DNA of 64,000 nt from assembly GCF_014218355.1 (NCBI RefSeq), contig NZ_AP023368.1:3166001-3230000 (forward strand), in the 5' to 3' direction. The stretch's first letter is position 1, and every line of letters starts with the position of its first letter. A program made the position numbers and the translations under genes. Shown here in pieces: positions 9,062 through 16,962 of the stretch. The notes under the pieces were generated by a model. That model was not told where the DNA came from. It made no database searches and worked only from the letters and a program-made list of their open reading frames with translations. The DNA is from Anaerocolumna chitinilytica (GTDB taxonomy: Bacteria > Bacillota > Clostridia > Lachnospirales > Lachnospiraceae).

Positions 9062-9270
9062 TTGTCCAGTTTATTCAGTGCACATATTATGAATTCCTTA
9101 TAGTTCTGCCTTGTAGTCACATTATTAAACCTTGCAGTTCTGTCTTAAAGTCATATTTTTTAACCATTGCCTTTCAGTCTTACAATCATATTATTAAACC
9201 TTTGCCGTTTAGCCTTATAGTCATATTATTAAACTTTTGCTGTTCAGTCTTACAGGCATAGTGTAAAATT
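9062..9270. repeat. Degenerate 35-bp tandem repeat, left part
   Basis: About six direct units with an exact 35-bp period; the TTGC-type unit starts fall at 9132, 9167, 9202 and 9237. The consensus is roughly TTGCYGTTCAGTCTTATAGT followed by CATATTATTAAACCT. The outer units at 9062 and 9097 are more decayed. The same repeat resumes at 10427, so this array and that one were probably continuous. Confidence 0.85.
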
Positions 9271-9410
9271 GGTAAATATAGTATAGTAAAAGAGGATATA
9301 ATTACTTGAGATGGTTTTATAATAAATTTAATGGATTAAACTGGTTTTAAATTGAACCATTATGGTTACTAAGTATCTTTTTTTTTATTAATTGTTGAAA
9401 GGGTTGTTTT

Positions 9411-9800
9411 ATGAAAAATTATTATTTGATTATATTGGTAATTATTACCTTATGTTGCACTGCATGTAGTAAAAAGGATGAAGTGATTATTGATAAAAAT
9501 GTAGATTCAATTACATTATTAAATAATTTAGATGATTATGTAGAATATAAAAGCGATTTAATTGATAATAAAAAATTAATTTTAACATTCAATTTTAGGA
9601 ATGACGTTTCAGTTCCAGATAATCCTCCGGTTGTAGAAGTTAAAGTTTATCTTTGGATGAATGATGATGTTATTGGTATATACCACAAATCTTTATACAA
9701 TAATTATGAAGATTATCTAAATTCAGTAAAACTAACATTTGATGCAGATGGAAAGGAATTTAATAAGTTTGAGGTTTCGTTTGAGGGAAACACTAAATAA
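9411..9800 (+). CDS. Small lipoprotein of unknown function
   Basis: 129 residues. The signal peptide ends in a lipobox (CTAC, lipidated Cys19). The remaining 110 residues are acidic, with alternating short hydrophobic strands that suggest a compact beta domain on the outer face of the membrane. GAAAGGG lies 7 bases before the ATG. I recognise no family. The gene is clearly more AT-rich than the core genes and is a plus-strand gene in a minus-strand neighbourhood. It lies inside the segment that splits the 35-bp repeat array, so it was probably acquired with that segment. Confidence 0.75.
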   Translation: MKNYYLIILVIITLCCTACSKKDEVIIDKNVDSITLLNNLDDYVEYKSDLIDNKKLILTFNFRNDVSVPDNPPVVEVKVYLWMNDDVIGIYHKSLYNNYEDYLNSVKLTFDADGKEFNKFEVSFEGNTK

Positions 9801-9858
9801 ATTAATATACATAATTTTACTAATCCTCCAATTAATAGGGTGTGTCCCAAACCTTATG

Positions 9859-9903
9859 TAACCTCCAAACTGATGTAAAATAAAATTATCAGTTTGGAGG
9901 TTA
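9859..9903. other. Perfect 16-bp-stem hairpin
   Basis: TAACCTCCAAACTGAT (9859-9874) is exactly complementary to ATCAGTTTGGAGGTTA (9888-9903), with a 13-base loop. It lies 59 bases after the lipoprotein stop. Neither strand has a proper T-run after the stem, so it is a poor intrinsic terminator, though it may stabilise the 3' end of the message. Alternatively it is part of a transposon or integrative-element end; the adjacent GGGTGTGTCCCAAACC looks like a transposon-tip sequence but is unproven. Confidence 0.5.
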
Positions 9904-10033
9904 AAAAAGGAAGGGATGAATCTCCTGAAAGACAGGCTTTACTTAGTTCTTTAATAATAAATGCTTTTATATTCCTAATCTACTATAAGATGTATGTATA
10001 TAGTCTTAAAAATCTAACAAATATTCGAGTTTG

Positions 10034-10450
10034 TTATTTTGTACTCGCAAATCCTTTCATAATAGTTTTTATAAGTTCATCTATATCATTATCAGTATCC
10101 TTAGCACCCTCCTTAAATAGATTCCTTATATCTTTTATAGATTGGGTTTCACCGCTTAACTTTTCTGATAAAGCAGTAACCTTATTTATAACATTAGTAG
10201 AAGGTTTGCTTCCATCAAGATTTAATAACGAATTTAATTCATTTAATCTGGCAAGTTTATTTGTTAGTTCCTCCTCTTGTCTAAAAGGGTTGTCAAGTTC
10301 AGCTTTGGCATTCTGTAATTGGTTTATGATTGATTCTAAATCGTCCTGGTACTTTTTCATCCTTTCATCCATATTGAATTTCATTTTTCTTTGCTTCTTC
10401 TTTTCTAGCTTGTTAACTGCGTGCCATTGCCATTTAGCCTTATAGTCATA
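10034..10450 (-). pseudogene. C-terminal relic of integrative-element SNF2/methylase protein
   Basis: A minus-strand frame that is open from 10450, just after a stop inside the tandem repeat, to the stop at 10034. It encodes a Lys-rich, coiled-coil tail containing PFRQEEELTNKLARLNELN and SLLNLD. This closely resembles the extreme C terminus of the very large SNF2-helicase/DNA-methylase proteins of conjugative integrative elements (Tn1549-like), where a PF.QE.EL...RL.ELN.LLN.D block is typical. An internal ATG at 10384 could make 116 residues but has no good ribosome-binding site. None of the thousands of residues that normally precede this tail is present, so I call it a relic. Confidence 0.65.
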
Positions 10451-10531
10451 TTAATAAACCTTTGCTGTTCAGTCTTACATTCATATTTTTAAACTTTTCC
10501 CTTCAGTCTAAATGCTAATATTAAAATTCAA
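10427..10531. repeat. Degenerate 35-bp tandem repeat, right part
   Basis: Three direct units of the same repeat as at 9062-9270, with unit starts at 10427, 10462 and 10497 (exact 35-base spacing). The unit sequence TTGCTGTTCAGTCTTACA is shared with the unit starting at 9237. The array ends a few bases before structured element copy B. Confidence 0.85.
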
Positions 10532-10539
10532 TAGCGATA

Positions 10540-10784
10540 CACAGATGGCAGCTGAATCCATTCAGGTATTTTCTATTGAGGGGTTTCGTATGACACTTAA
10601 ATGCCAGCTGTTATGACTAGGATAAATTACGCCATGTTTGAGCTCACAATGTCACACAACCCAAAAATCAGAAGCGAGTTTGGCGTCATTTATCCTGCCA
10701 GGAATAACAGTTGGCATTTTAGTGGAATTCGAAACCTCGAACCTGAAAATATCTGAATGGATTCAGCTGCCATCGTCCGTCCCC
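10540..10784 (-). repeat. Structured dispersed element, copy B
   Basis: Inverted relative to copy A. On the minus strand it starts GGGGACGGACGATGG and ends CATCTGTG. The outer arms GCAGCTGAATCCATTCAG are perfectly paired. Next come helix GGTTTCG/CGAAACC, the CACT/AGTG helix, and a long helix on ATGCCAACTGTTAT/ATAACAGCTGGCAT. The apical portion is again AAACTCGC...GAGCTCAAACAT. The joints match copy A almost base for base (AATTCCACTAAAAT; TTTAAGTGTCATACGAAA). It lies between the tandem repeat and the VanY-like gene, and no target duplication is evident. Confidence 0.85.
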
Positions 10785-10964
10785 ATAATCAATAAATTTT
10801 AGAACCACCAATGCCAGATCTTTAAACTTCTTAATCCCTCCTTACGTTTTCATAAGATTATCTTAAGTATTCATAATAGCTCCTTAAAACACACAGAGCC
10901 CTCTGTCTGCTATAATATGGTTGTAATGGTAGTATTCCTTTGGAATAGAAATGAGGTATATATT

Positions 10965-11684
10965 ATGAAGAAAATTAAACTTGAGAATAGTAATATACAT
11001 AAAGGGAATCTCATCTTGGTTAACGGAGAACATCCCATTGAAGAAAAATATGCGGCTAACGATACCGCACTTGTGAACATAGACTTTTGGAATCAGGAAA
11101 TCCTGCTGGATTACTTGGCAGCAAAGGAATTGTCTCATTTAATGAATGAGCTGGAATGCGGAAATGAAATTATACCAGTAAAAGGATACGAAAAACCTAC
11201 ACTTCCTGTTTCATCTGAACAGGATAAAGAACATTTCACCGGTCTTGCCGTAGACCTTAGTGCTAACGAAATTGAGAGACAATCCAAGGGTTTCCCGAAG
11301 AAAGGAATTTGCAAGGAATTTCGAAAACTGGCATCTAAACATGGCTTTATTGAACGTTATCCAAAAGCAAAGGAAGAAATTACAGGTGTAGAATATCAAC
11401 CGGGCCATTTTCGTTATGTAGGCTACCCCCATTCGGTTATTATGGAGGCATTGGATATCACCATGGAGGAATATCTTAAAACCATCGAAGAATACTCCTC
11501 CAAGGAAAAAGCTTTTCGTTTCCGTGATAAAGAAAATCTTTATGAGATTTTCTCAGTAAAGGCAAAAGATGACAATTCTACAATAGTAGAAATAGCCGAT
11601 GGAATTCCTTTTACTGTCAGCGGAAACAATATTGACGGATTTGTTATGACTCTGTCTTTAAAGCTACAGAGAGCATTAACTTAA
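10965..11684 (+). CDS. VanY-like M15 peptidase family protein, catalytic Glu replaced
   Basis: 239 residues from the ATG at 10965 (GAGG 8 bases upstream). It belongs to the D-Ala-D-Ala carboxypeptidase family M15. The zinc motif HxxGxAxD is intact (H90, D97), and the third ligand lies in the HFRYVG block (H148). The family normally reads E-P-W-H, with Glu as general base; here it is Q145-P-G-H148, so the base is replaced by Gln. The C-terminal about 60 residues form an extra domain. No signal peptide is evident, so it is cytoplasmic or exported in another way. It may be a substrate-binding or regulatory protein rather than an active peptidase. Its last 41 bases overlap the end of the convergent activase gene. 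Confidence 0.85.
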   Translation: MKKIKLENSNIHKGNLILVNGEHPIEEKYAANDTALVNIDFWNQEILLDYLAAKELSHLMNELECGNEIIPVKGYEKPTLPVSSEQDKEHFTGLAVDLSANEIERQSKGFPKKGICKEFRKLASKHGFIERYPKAKEEITGVEYQPGHFRYVGYPHSVIMEALDITMEEYLKTIEEYSSKEKAFRFRDKENLYEIFSVKAKDDNSTIVEIADGIPFTVSGNNIDGFVMTLSLKLQRALT

Positions 11685-14600
11685 CACGGTTAATCTGATT
11701 CACTTGTGAGATACCAGGATCATAATCAATTGGCATAATGTTAGCCCTCGGATATCTTTCTTTGATAGTTTTAAACATACCTCTGCCGGTTATATGATTG
11801 GGCAGGCAGGCCAAGGGTTGTACACATAAAATATTTTGTATACCATTTTCCAGGTTGTGTATCATCTCTGCCGTAATAAGCCAGCCTTCTCCGGTCTGAT
11901 TCCCTAAAGACAGCACTTCCTTTGCCTTTTCTGCTAACTTCTCAATAGAGGAAGGTGACTGGAAGTGTTTACTTTTATTAAGCTCCTCTATGATAGTCTT
12001 TCGGTAATAGGAGAGATAATGAATACCCATACTGCAAAAGTCCATAGTAGATTTCTTTCCGCCAAGATATTGATATTTAAATCTGGCATTATAAAGGGAA
12101 TAGAAGAAGAAGTCCAGGAAATCAGGAAGTATTACCTCTGCTCCGCCTTCTTCCAGAGTTTTAATGATATCTCCATTTGCCATCGGATGATACTTGGCAA
12201 GGATCTCTCCCACTATGGCTACCTTTGGTTTTTTAATATCCATAACTTCTATTTTGTCAAAATCCTGTATAATCTCAGTCACATTCTTGTCAAACTGCCT
12301 TTTTCCGGTACTTCTGATATTTTCTTTTATAACCTCTTTCCATCTGTTATAAATCTTAATGGAAGTTCCTTTTACTGCTTCATAAGGTCTGGTCCCATAC
12401 AATAGCCGCATAAACAAATCTCCGTATATGATAGCCATCATCAGTCTTTTTACAAAGATTGGTGATAACTTAAATCCCGGTTGCGCTCCAAGCCCCGCCA
12501 CGTTCAAGGAAATTATGGGAATATCTTCGTAACCCGCCTGCTTAAGCCCAAGTTTTAAAAAGGACATATAATTGGTTGCACGGCAGCCGCCACCTGTCTG
12601 ACTTAAGATTACAGAGGTATTGTTTATATCATACTTGCCTGATTTTAGGGCATGAACGATCTGACCGATTAGCAGAATCGCCGGATAACAAGCATCATTA
12701 TTGACATATTTCAAGCCCTCTTCAATGGCACCATCATCTGTATCAGGAAGTATTTCAAGCTGATATCCGCTTGTCCTGGCAGCTTCCTTTACAAGTTCAA
12801 AATGGATTGGTGCCATCTGTGGTGCAAGGATTGTATGCTTTTTACGGTTTTCTTTCGTAAACTGCCTGGATTTATAACCATAATCTAAGAAGTTTTCCTT
12901 TTCCTGTTTTGTCTTTCTCTGTTCAGTTGCTGCTATCAATGAACGGATTCTGATTCTTGCCGCACCTAAATTCATCCCTTCATCAATTTTTATTAAGGTA
13001 TATTGCCGGTTAAAAGAATGAAGTATCTCAATTAATTGATCCGATGTAACCGAATCCAAACCGCAGCCAAAGGAATTCAGCTGTATAAATTCCAGGCACT
13101 TTTCTCTTCCGGATACTTCCGCCGCACGATACAGTCTGGAATTATAAGCCCATTGATCTACTACACGAAGTCTGGAGCTTAATCCTGCCAGATGTGAGAT
13201 ACTATCTTCTGTCAGTACTGCTATACCATAACCTTGAATCATTTCCGGAATACCGTGATGTATCTCCGGGTCTACATGATAGGGTTTACCGCACAGCACA
13301 ATCCCTTGTTTCCCTTCTTTTTTCAGATACTCGATTGTTTCTTCCCCTTTTCTTCTTAATCCCTCTTTGAAAGCTTCAAACTCTGTTCTGGCTTTCTTGA
13401 CGGCTTCTTTGGCTTCTTTTAAAGTTACCATATAAGAATCAAAGGCTTTTACAATATTCTGGGCTAGAAGGGTATCGTTATTCATGTTTAGAAAAGGTGC
13501 TATGAAGGTAATTCCTTTGGCAGCTTCAATGTTATTACGTAGAACTTCTCCATAAGATATTACGATAGGACAGTTAAAGCAATTATCCGCTTCTTCATAT
13601 TCCTTTTTCTCATACACTACGGAAGGGTAAAAGATGGTGTTAATACCTTTTTCAATTAAATCTACAATATGCCCATGGCTTAGTTTTGCCGGATAACAAA
13701 CAGAATCTGCCGGTATACTATCCATTCCCTTCTGGTAGATATCCTTAGAGGAAGCTGATGAAAGTATTACTCGAAAACCAAGCTCTGAGAGAAGGGTAAA
13801 CCAAAAAGGATAATTCTCATAGACAGAAAGTGCCCTTGGAATACCAATAGTCCCTCTCAGAGCAGTTTCTTCCGATAGAGGTTTATAGGAAAATAGCTTT
13901 TTATATTTATAAGCGTATAGGTTGGGGACATCCGATTTACTTACTTTGCTGCCAAGACCTCTTTCACAGCGGTTGCCGGTAATAAAGAGTTCACCCTCGC
14001 CTAATTGATTAATGGTTAATAAACAGTGATTCGTACAATTATCACAGCGTTTATTATCCACTTTGATATGATAATTCTCTACCATATCCTTACTCTTAAG
14101 ACTGCTTTTCCTGCCTTGTTCATAACTGTCTTTTGCTAAAAGTGCAGCACCAAACGCTCCCATAAGCCCTGCTATATTCGGTCTTATTACATTCCTTCCC
14201 GTAATAAGTTCAAAGCAGCGAAGCACTGAATCATTCAGAAAAGTTCCCCCTTGAACCACAATATGATCACCCAAATCTTTTTCATCTCTAATTTTTATAA
14301 CCTTATAAATTGCATTTTTAATAACTGAATAGGAAAGTCCGGCAGAAAGGTCCGAAATCTCCGCTCCTTCCTTTTGTGCCTGTTTTACCTTGGAATTCAT
14401 AAATACCGTACACTTTGTTCCAAGATCAACAGGCGCCAGGGAAAACAGTCCCAGTTTAGCAAATTCCTCGACTGACATCTGCAGAGATTCAGCAAAACTT
14501 TCCAAAAAAGAACCGCAGCCGGAGGAGCAGGCTTCATTTAATAGAATACTGTCCACGTTTTTCTCTTTGAGGCGAAGACATTTCATATCCTGACCGCCTA

Positions 14601-15888
14601 TATCAAGGAGAAAATCAACTTCCGGTTCAAAGAATTTAGCTCCCCGTAGATGAGCTATAGTTTCAATTTCACTCATGTCCATGTGAAATGCTCTCTTAAT
14701 TAATTCTTCTCCGTAACCTGTGACACAGCATCTTGCTATACGGATATCATCTGTAAGCAGTTCATAAATCTCCCGTAAGACTTTTGCTGTTTTCTCCACC
14801 GGATCACCTGCTGATTTTTCATAATGTTCGTATAGCAGTTCTCCGTTTGTTCCAAGCAAAACAGCTTTTAAGGTAGTGGAACCTGCATCCAGCCCTAGAA
14901 ATACATCACCTGTATATTCTGCAATTGGCATTCGTTTGCAATCGTATCTATCGTGTCTTTTTTTAAATTCCTTATATTCAGCCAGAGTAGTGAATAGTGG
15001 CGCCAGCGTTTTTGTTTCCTTTCCGGCAGTTAGACTAACTATTCGTTCTGACAGTTCTTTCAGTGTTATCATATCAATATTACTATATTTTACTTCCTGC
15101 GTTAATAAAGCACTTCCGATTGCAGGATAAAATAACCCGTCAGAAGGCAGAATAACCTCAGTGGTATTAAGGGTTTCCACAAAACGCTTTCTTAGTTCGG
15201 ATAGAAAGTAGAGAGGGCCGCCCAAAAATACGACTCTCCCCTGAATTGCTTTTCCCCAGGATAGGCCTGTGGTGGTCTGATTTACCACTGCCTGAAAAAT
15301 GGAGGCGGCAATATCTTCTTTCCTGGCTCCGTCATTTAATAAAGGTTGTATATCTGTTTTGGCAAATACACCACACCTAGAAGCAATTGGGTATATAGTT
15401 CTTGCTGATTTGGCATATTCATTAAGACCCGAGGCATCCGTATGAAAAAGAGCTGCCATCTGGTCAATAAAAGATCCAGTTCCTCCAGCGCAGCTATTGT
15501 TCATACGCTGTTCTGTTACCGGCTTTAAATACGTAACTTTTGCATCTTCACCGCCAAGCTCAATTACGGTATCTGCCATGGGATGATAAGTTTCAACTGC
15601 TTTTGTACAGGCTATAACCTCTTGTTCAAAAGGAAGCTGTAACCATTTAGCCATTGATAATCCGCCGGACCCGGTTATAATCAACTTACAGGGTATATCG
15701 CCCATATGCTTCCTGCACAAAGTGATAACGGAAATTAACGTATTCTTTAAATCCGAGAGATGTCTTTTGTATTCTTTATAAAGTACTCGGTTCCTGCTAT
15801 CCAATACAGCTATTTTAATAGTTGTGGAACCGATATCCAGTCCAATCTTATAGATTTCTGAACTATTGTTTTTTAATTGATTTTCCAC
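11644..15888 (-). CDS. Giant acyl-CoA dehydratase activase-related protein (two activase domains, DUF2229)
   Basis: 1414 residues. Two ASKHA-fold activase domains of the BcrAD/BadFG type stand in tandem: GLDIGSTT at 16-23 and GLDAGSTT near 330-338. Each has the two Cys segments that in HgdC/BadFG activases hold a shared [4Fe-4S] cluster (CAGGTG and SRCGVF in the first, ACSSGCG and GTKC in the second). A DUF2229 region (about 660-880) and a HgdB/CoA-dehydratase-subunit-like region follow to the end. Known activases use ATP to inject an electron into 2-hydroxyacyl-CoA dehydratases or benzoyl-CoA reductases. The partner of this stand-alone long form is not known, and no dehydratase genes lie nearby. 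GTG start with AGGAGG 7 bases upstream. Confidence 0.9.
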   Translation of the reverse strand: MENQLKNNSSEIYKIGLDIGSTTIKIAVLDSRNRVLYKEYKRHLSDLKNTLISVITLCRKHMGDIPCKLIITGSGGLSMAKWLQLPFEQEVIACTKAVETYHPMADTVIELGGEDAKVTYLKPVTEQRMNNSCAGGTGSFIDQMAALFHTDASGLNEYAKSARTIYPIASRCGVFAKTDIQPLLNDGARKEDIAASIFQAVVNQTTTGLSWGKAIQGRVVFLGGPLYFLSELRKRFVETLNTTEVILPSDGLFYPAIGSALLTQEVKYSNIDMITLKELSERIVSLTAGKETKTLAPLFTTLAEYKEFKKRHDRYDCKRMPIAEYTGDVFLGLDAGSTTLKAVLLGTNGELLYEHYEKSAGDPVEKTAKVLREIYELLTDDIRIARCCVTGYGEELIKRAFHMDMSEIETIAHLRGAKFFEPEVDFLLDIGGQDMKCLRLKEKNVDSILLNEACSSGCGSFLESFAESLQMSVEEFAKLGLFSLAPVDLGTKCTVFMNSKVKQAQKEGAEISDLSAGLSYSVIKNAIYKVIKIRDEKDLGDHIVVQGGTFLNDSVLRCFELITGRNVIRPNIAGLMGAFGAALLAKDSYEQGRKSSLKSKDMVENYHIKVDNKRCDNCTNHCLLTINQLGEGELFITGNRCERGLGSKVSKSDVPNLYAYKYKKLFSYKPLSEETALRGTIGIPRALSVYENYPFWFTLLSELGFRVILSSASSKDIYQKGMDSIPADSVCYPAKLSHGHIVDLIEKGINTIFYPSVVYEKKEYEEADNCFNCPIVISYGEVLRNNIEAAKGITFIAPFLNMNNDTLLAQNIVKAFDSYMVTLKEAKEAVKKARTEFEAFKEGLRRKGEETIEYLKKEGKQGIVLCGKPYHVDPEIHHGIPEMIQGYGIAVLTEDSISHLAGLSSRLRVVDQWAYNSRLYRAAEVSGREKCLEFIQLNSFGCGLDSVTSDQLIEILHSFNRQYTLIKIDEGMNLGAARIRIRSLIAATEQRKTKQEKENFLDYGYKSRQFTKENRKKHTILAPQMAPIHFELVKEAARTSGYQLEILPDTDDGAIEEGLKYVNNDACYPAILLIGQIVHALKSGKYDINNTSVILSQTGGGCRATNYMSFLKLGLKQAGYEDIPIISLNVAGLGAQPGFKLSPIFVKRLMMAIIYGDLFMRLLYGTRPYEAVKGTSIKIYNRWKEVIKENIRSTGKRQFDKNVTEIIQDFDKIEVMDIKKPKVAIVGEILAKYHPMANGDIIKTLEEGGAEVILPDFLDFFFYSLYNARFKYQYLGGKKSTMDFCSMGIHYLSYYRKTIIEELNKSKHFQSPSSIEKLAEKAKEVLSLGNQTGEGWLITAEMIHNLENGIQNILCVQPLACLPNHITGRGMFKTIKERYPRANIMPIDYDPGISQVNQINRVKLMLSVALKTES

Positions 15889-15973
15889 GAAAAAACCTCC
15901 TGTCTTTCCTAATTATGGACAGGATTTTTAAGAATCATTCAGTTGCGAAGCAAATACAGTATCCCATCGGTAA

Positions 15974-16036
15974 CAAAAAAAGTCTTTGTCCTTTCCAACA
16001 GATAAAAACATCTGTAAAAGAAGAACAAAGACTTCT
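15974..16036 (-). terminator. Terminator of the 8-oxoguanine glycosylase gene
   Basis: On the minus strand AAGTCTTTGTTC pairs with GACAAAGACTT, followed by a run of seven T. A smaller hairpin (ACAGATG/CATCTGT-like) sits in the loop. It lies 19 bases after the stop at 16055 and separates this gene from the activase gene's leader. Confidence 0.85.
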
Positions 16037-16054
16037 GACATTCATGATATAAAT

Positions 16055-16870
16055 TTAGCTTAAAGACCGTATGTAGTAAAACATATACTGCTGTACGATA
16101 CCGGCATATCCTTTATAAGTATTTACATCAAACTTGTTTTCATAGACCTCTTTTAATATCCTTTCAATCCATACATCAATTGGAAAGGCATCAATTCTAT
16201 GAAGTCCATAAAGAGCTGCACAATTAGCAACTTTAATTCCCACCCCGGGTAATTTCATAAATTCCCCTAACACCTCTTCATAACTTAATGCTTTCAGGTT
16301 CTGCAAAGCAATTTCCCCTTTTACAACAGCAAGGGCTGTTTTTCTTACATACTCGTCCCTATAGCCGAGCCCTGCCTCCCTTAGCTCTTCTTTAGCAGCT
16401 TCCGCCAATTTAACCGGTGTTGGAAATGTATAATAAACAGTACCTGAAACCATGTCTACCCGTTTTTCACCGAATCTTTGGCATATCTGCTCTACGCAAC
16501 CTTTAATCGCCGGTATACTTTTTCTTTGAGATATAATAAAGGTAATTAACGCTTCAAAGATATCTTGCTTTAATATTCTTAGGCCATATCCATAGGCGGC
16601 TGCTTTCTTTAAGAATTCATCCTCTCCGGCCAATAGATTCTTTACAATACTCTCATAATCATAAGACAAATCAAAGTATTCGCTCCAAAACTCCTGAAAT
16701 TCTTCCTCTGTACAGGATAACTTCACCTCATTTTCGTTTAATTGATTCAAAGACAGATATCTGCCTTTAGCAATAACACTATACTGAGTATCACCGGTTT
16801 TATTCATACGAAAGCATTGTCCGGAAGAGGCGATATGCTCTAAAATAAAATTACTATTTTCTATAATCAA
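16055..16870 (-). CDS. ogg: 8-oxoguanine DNA glycosylase/AP lyase, OGG1 type
   Basis: Removes oxidised guanine from DNA and starts base-excision repair. The 271-residue protein has the N-terminal beta domain of OGG1-type enzymes (1-100) and the helix-hairpin-helix GPD domain: LPGVGIKVAN holds the nucleophilic Lys (K213), and the Asp of the GPD motif is D232 (FPIDVW). TTG start with AGAGG 7 bases upstream, plus a strong terminator. Family identity is clear. A related reading would be a DNA-3-methyladenine glycosylase, but Lys213 argues for the bifunctional OGG type. Confidence 0.92.
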   Translation of the reverse strand: MIIENSNFILEHIASSGQCFRMNKTGDTQYSVIAKGRYLSLNQLNENEVKLSCTEEEFQEFWSEYFDLSYDYESIVKNLLAGEDEFLKKAAAYGYGLRILKQDIFEALITFIISQRKSIPAIKGCVEQICQRFGEKRVDMVSGTVYYTFPTPVKLAEAAKEELREAGLGYRDEYVRKTALAVVKGEIALQNLKALSYEEVLGEFMKLPGVGIKVANCAALYGLHRIDAFPIDVWIERILKEVYENKFDVNTYKGYAGIVQQYMFYYIRSLS

Positions 16871-16962
16871 TATAAAACCTCTCGTTTTTAATAATTACAT
16901 TTTTATTAATTCACATTCTGAATGGTTACTTTTAAAATCTGACTTTTGCTACCCTGCCTATT

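Noticed and set aside
9062..9270. CRISPR array
   Set aside because: Units follow each other directly with a 35-base period and no unique spacers, are not palindromic, and no cas gene is near.
9894..10445. A 183-codon plus-strand frame
   Set aside because: It is antisense to the integrative-element tail at 10034-10450, hydrophobic only because it mirrors a Lys/Glu/Asn-rich coiled coil, and has no convincing start signal.
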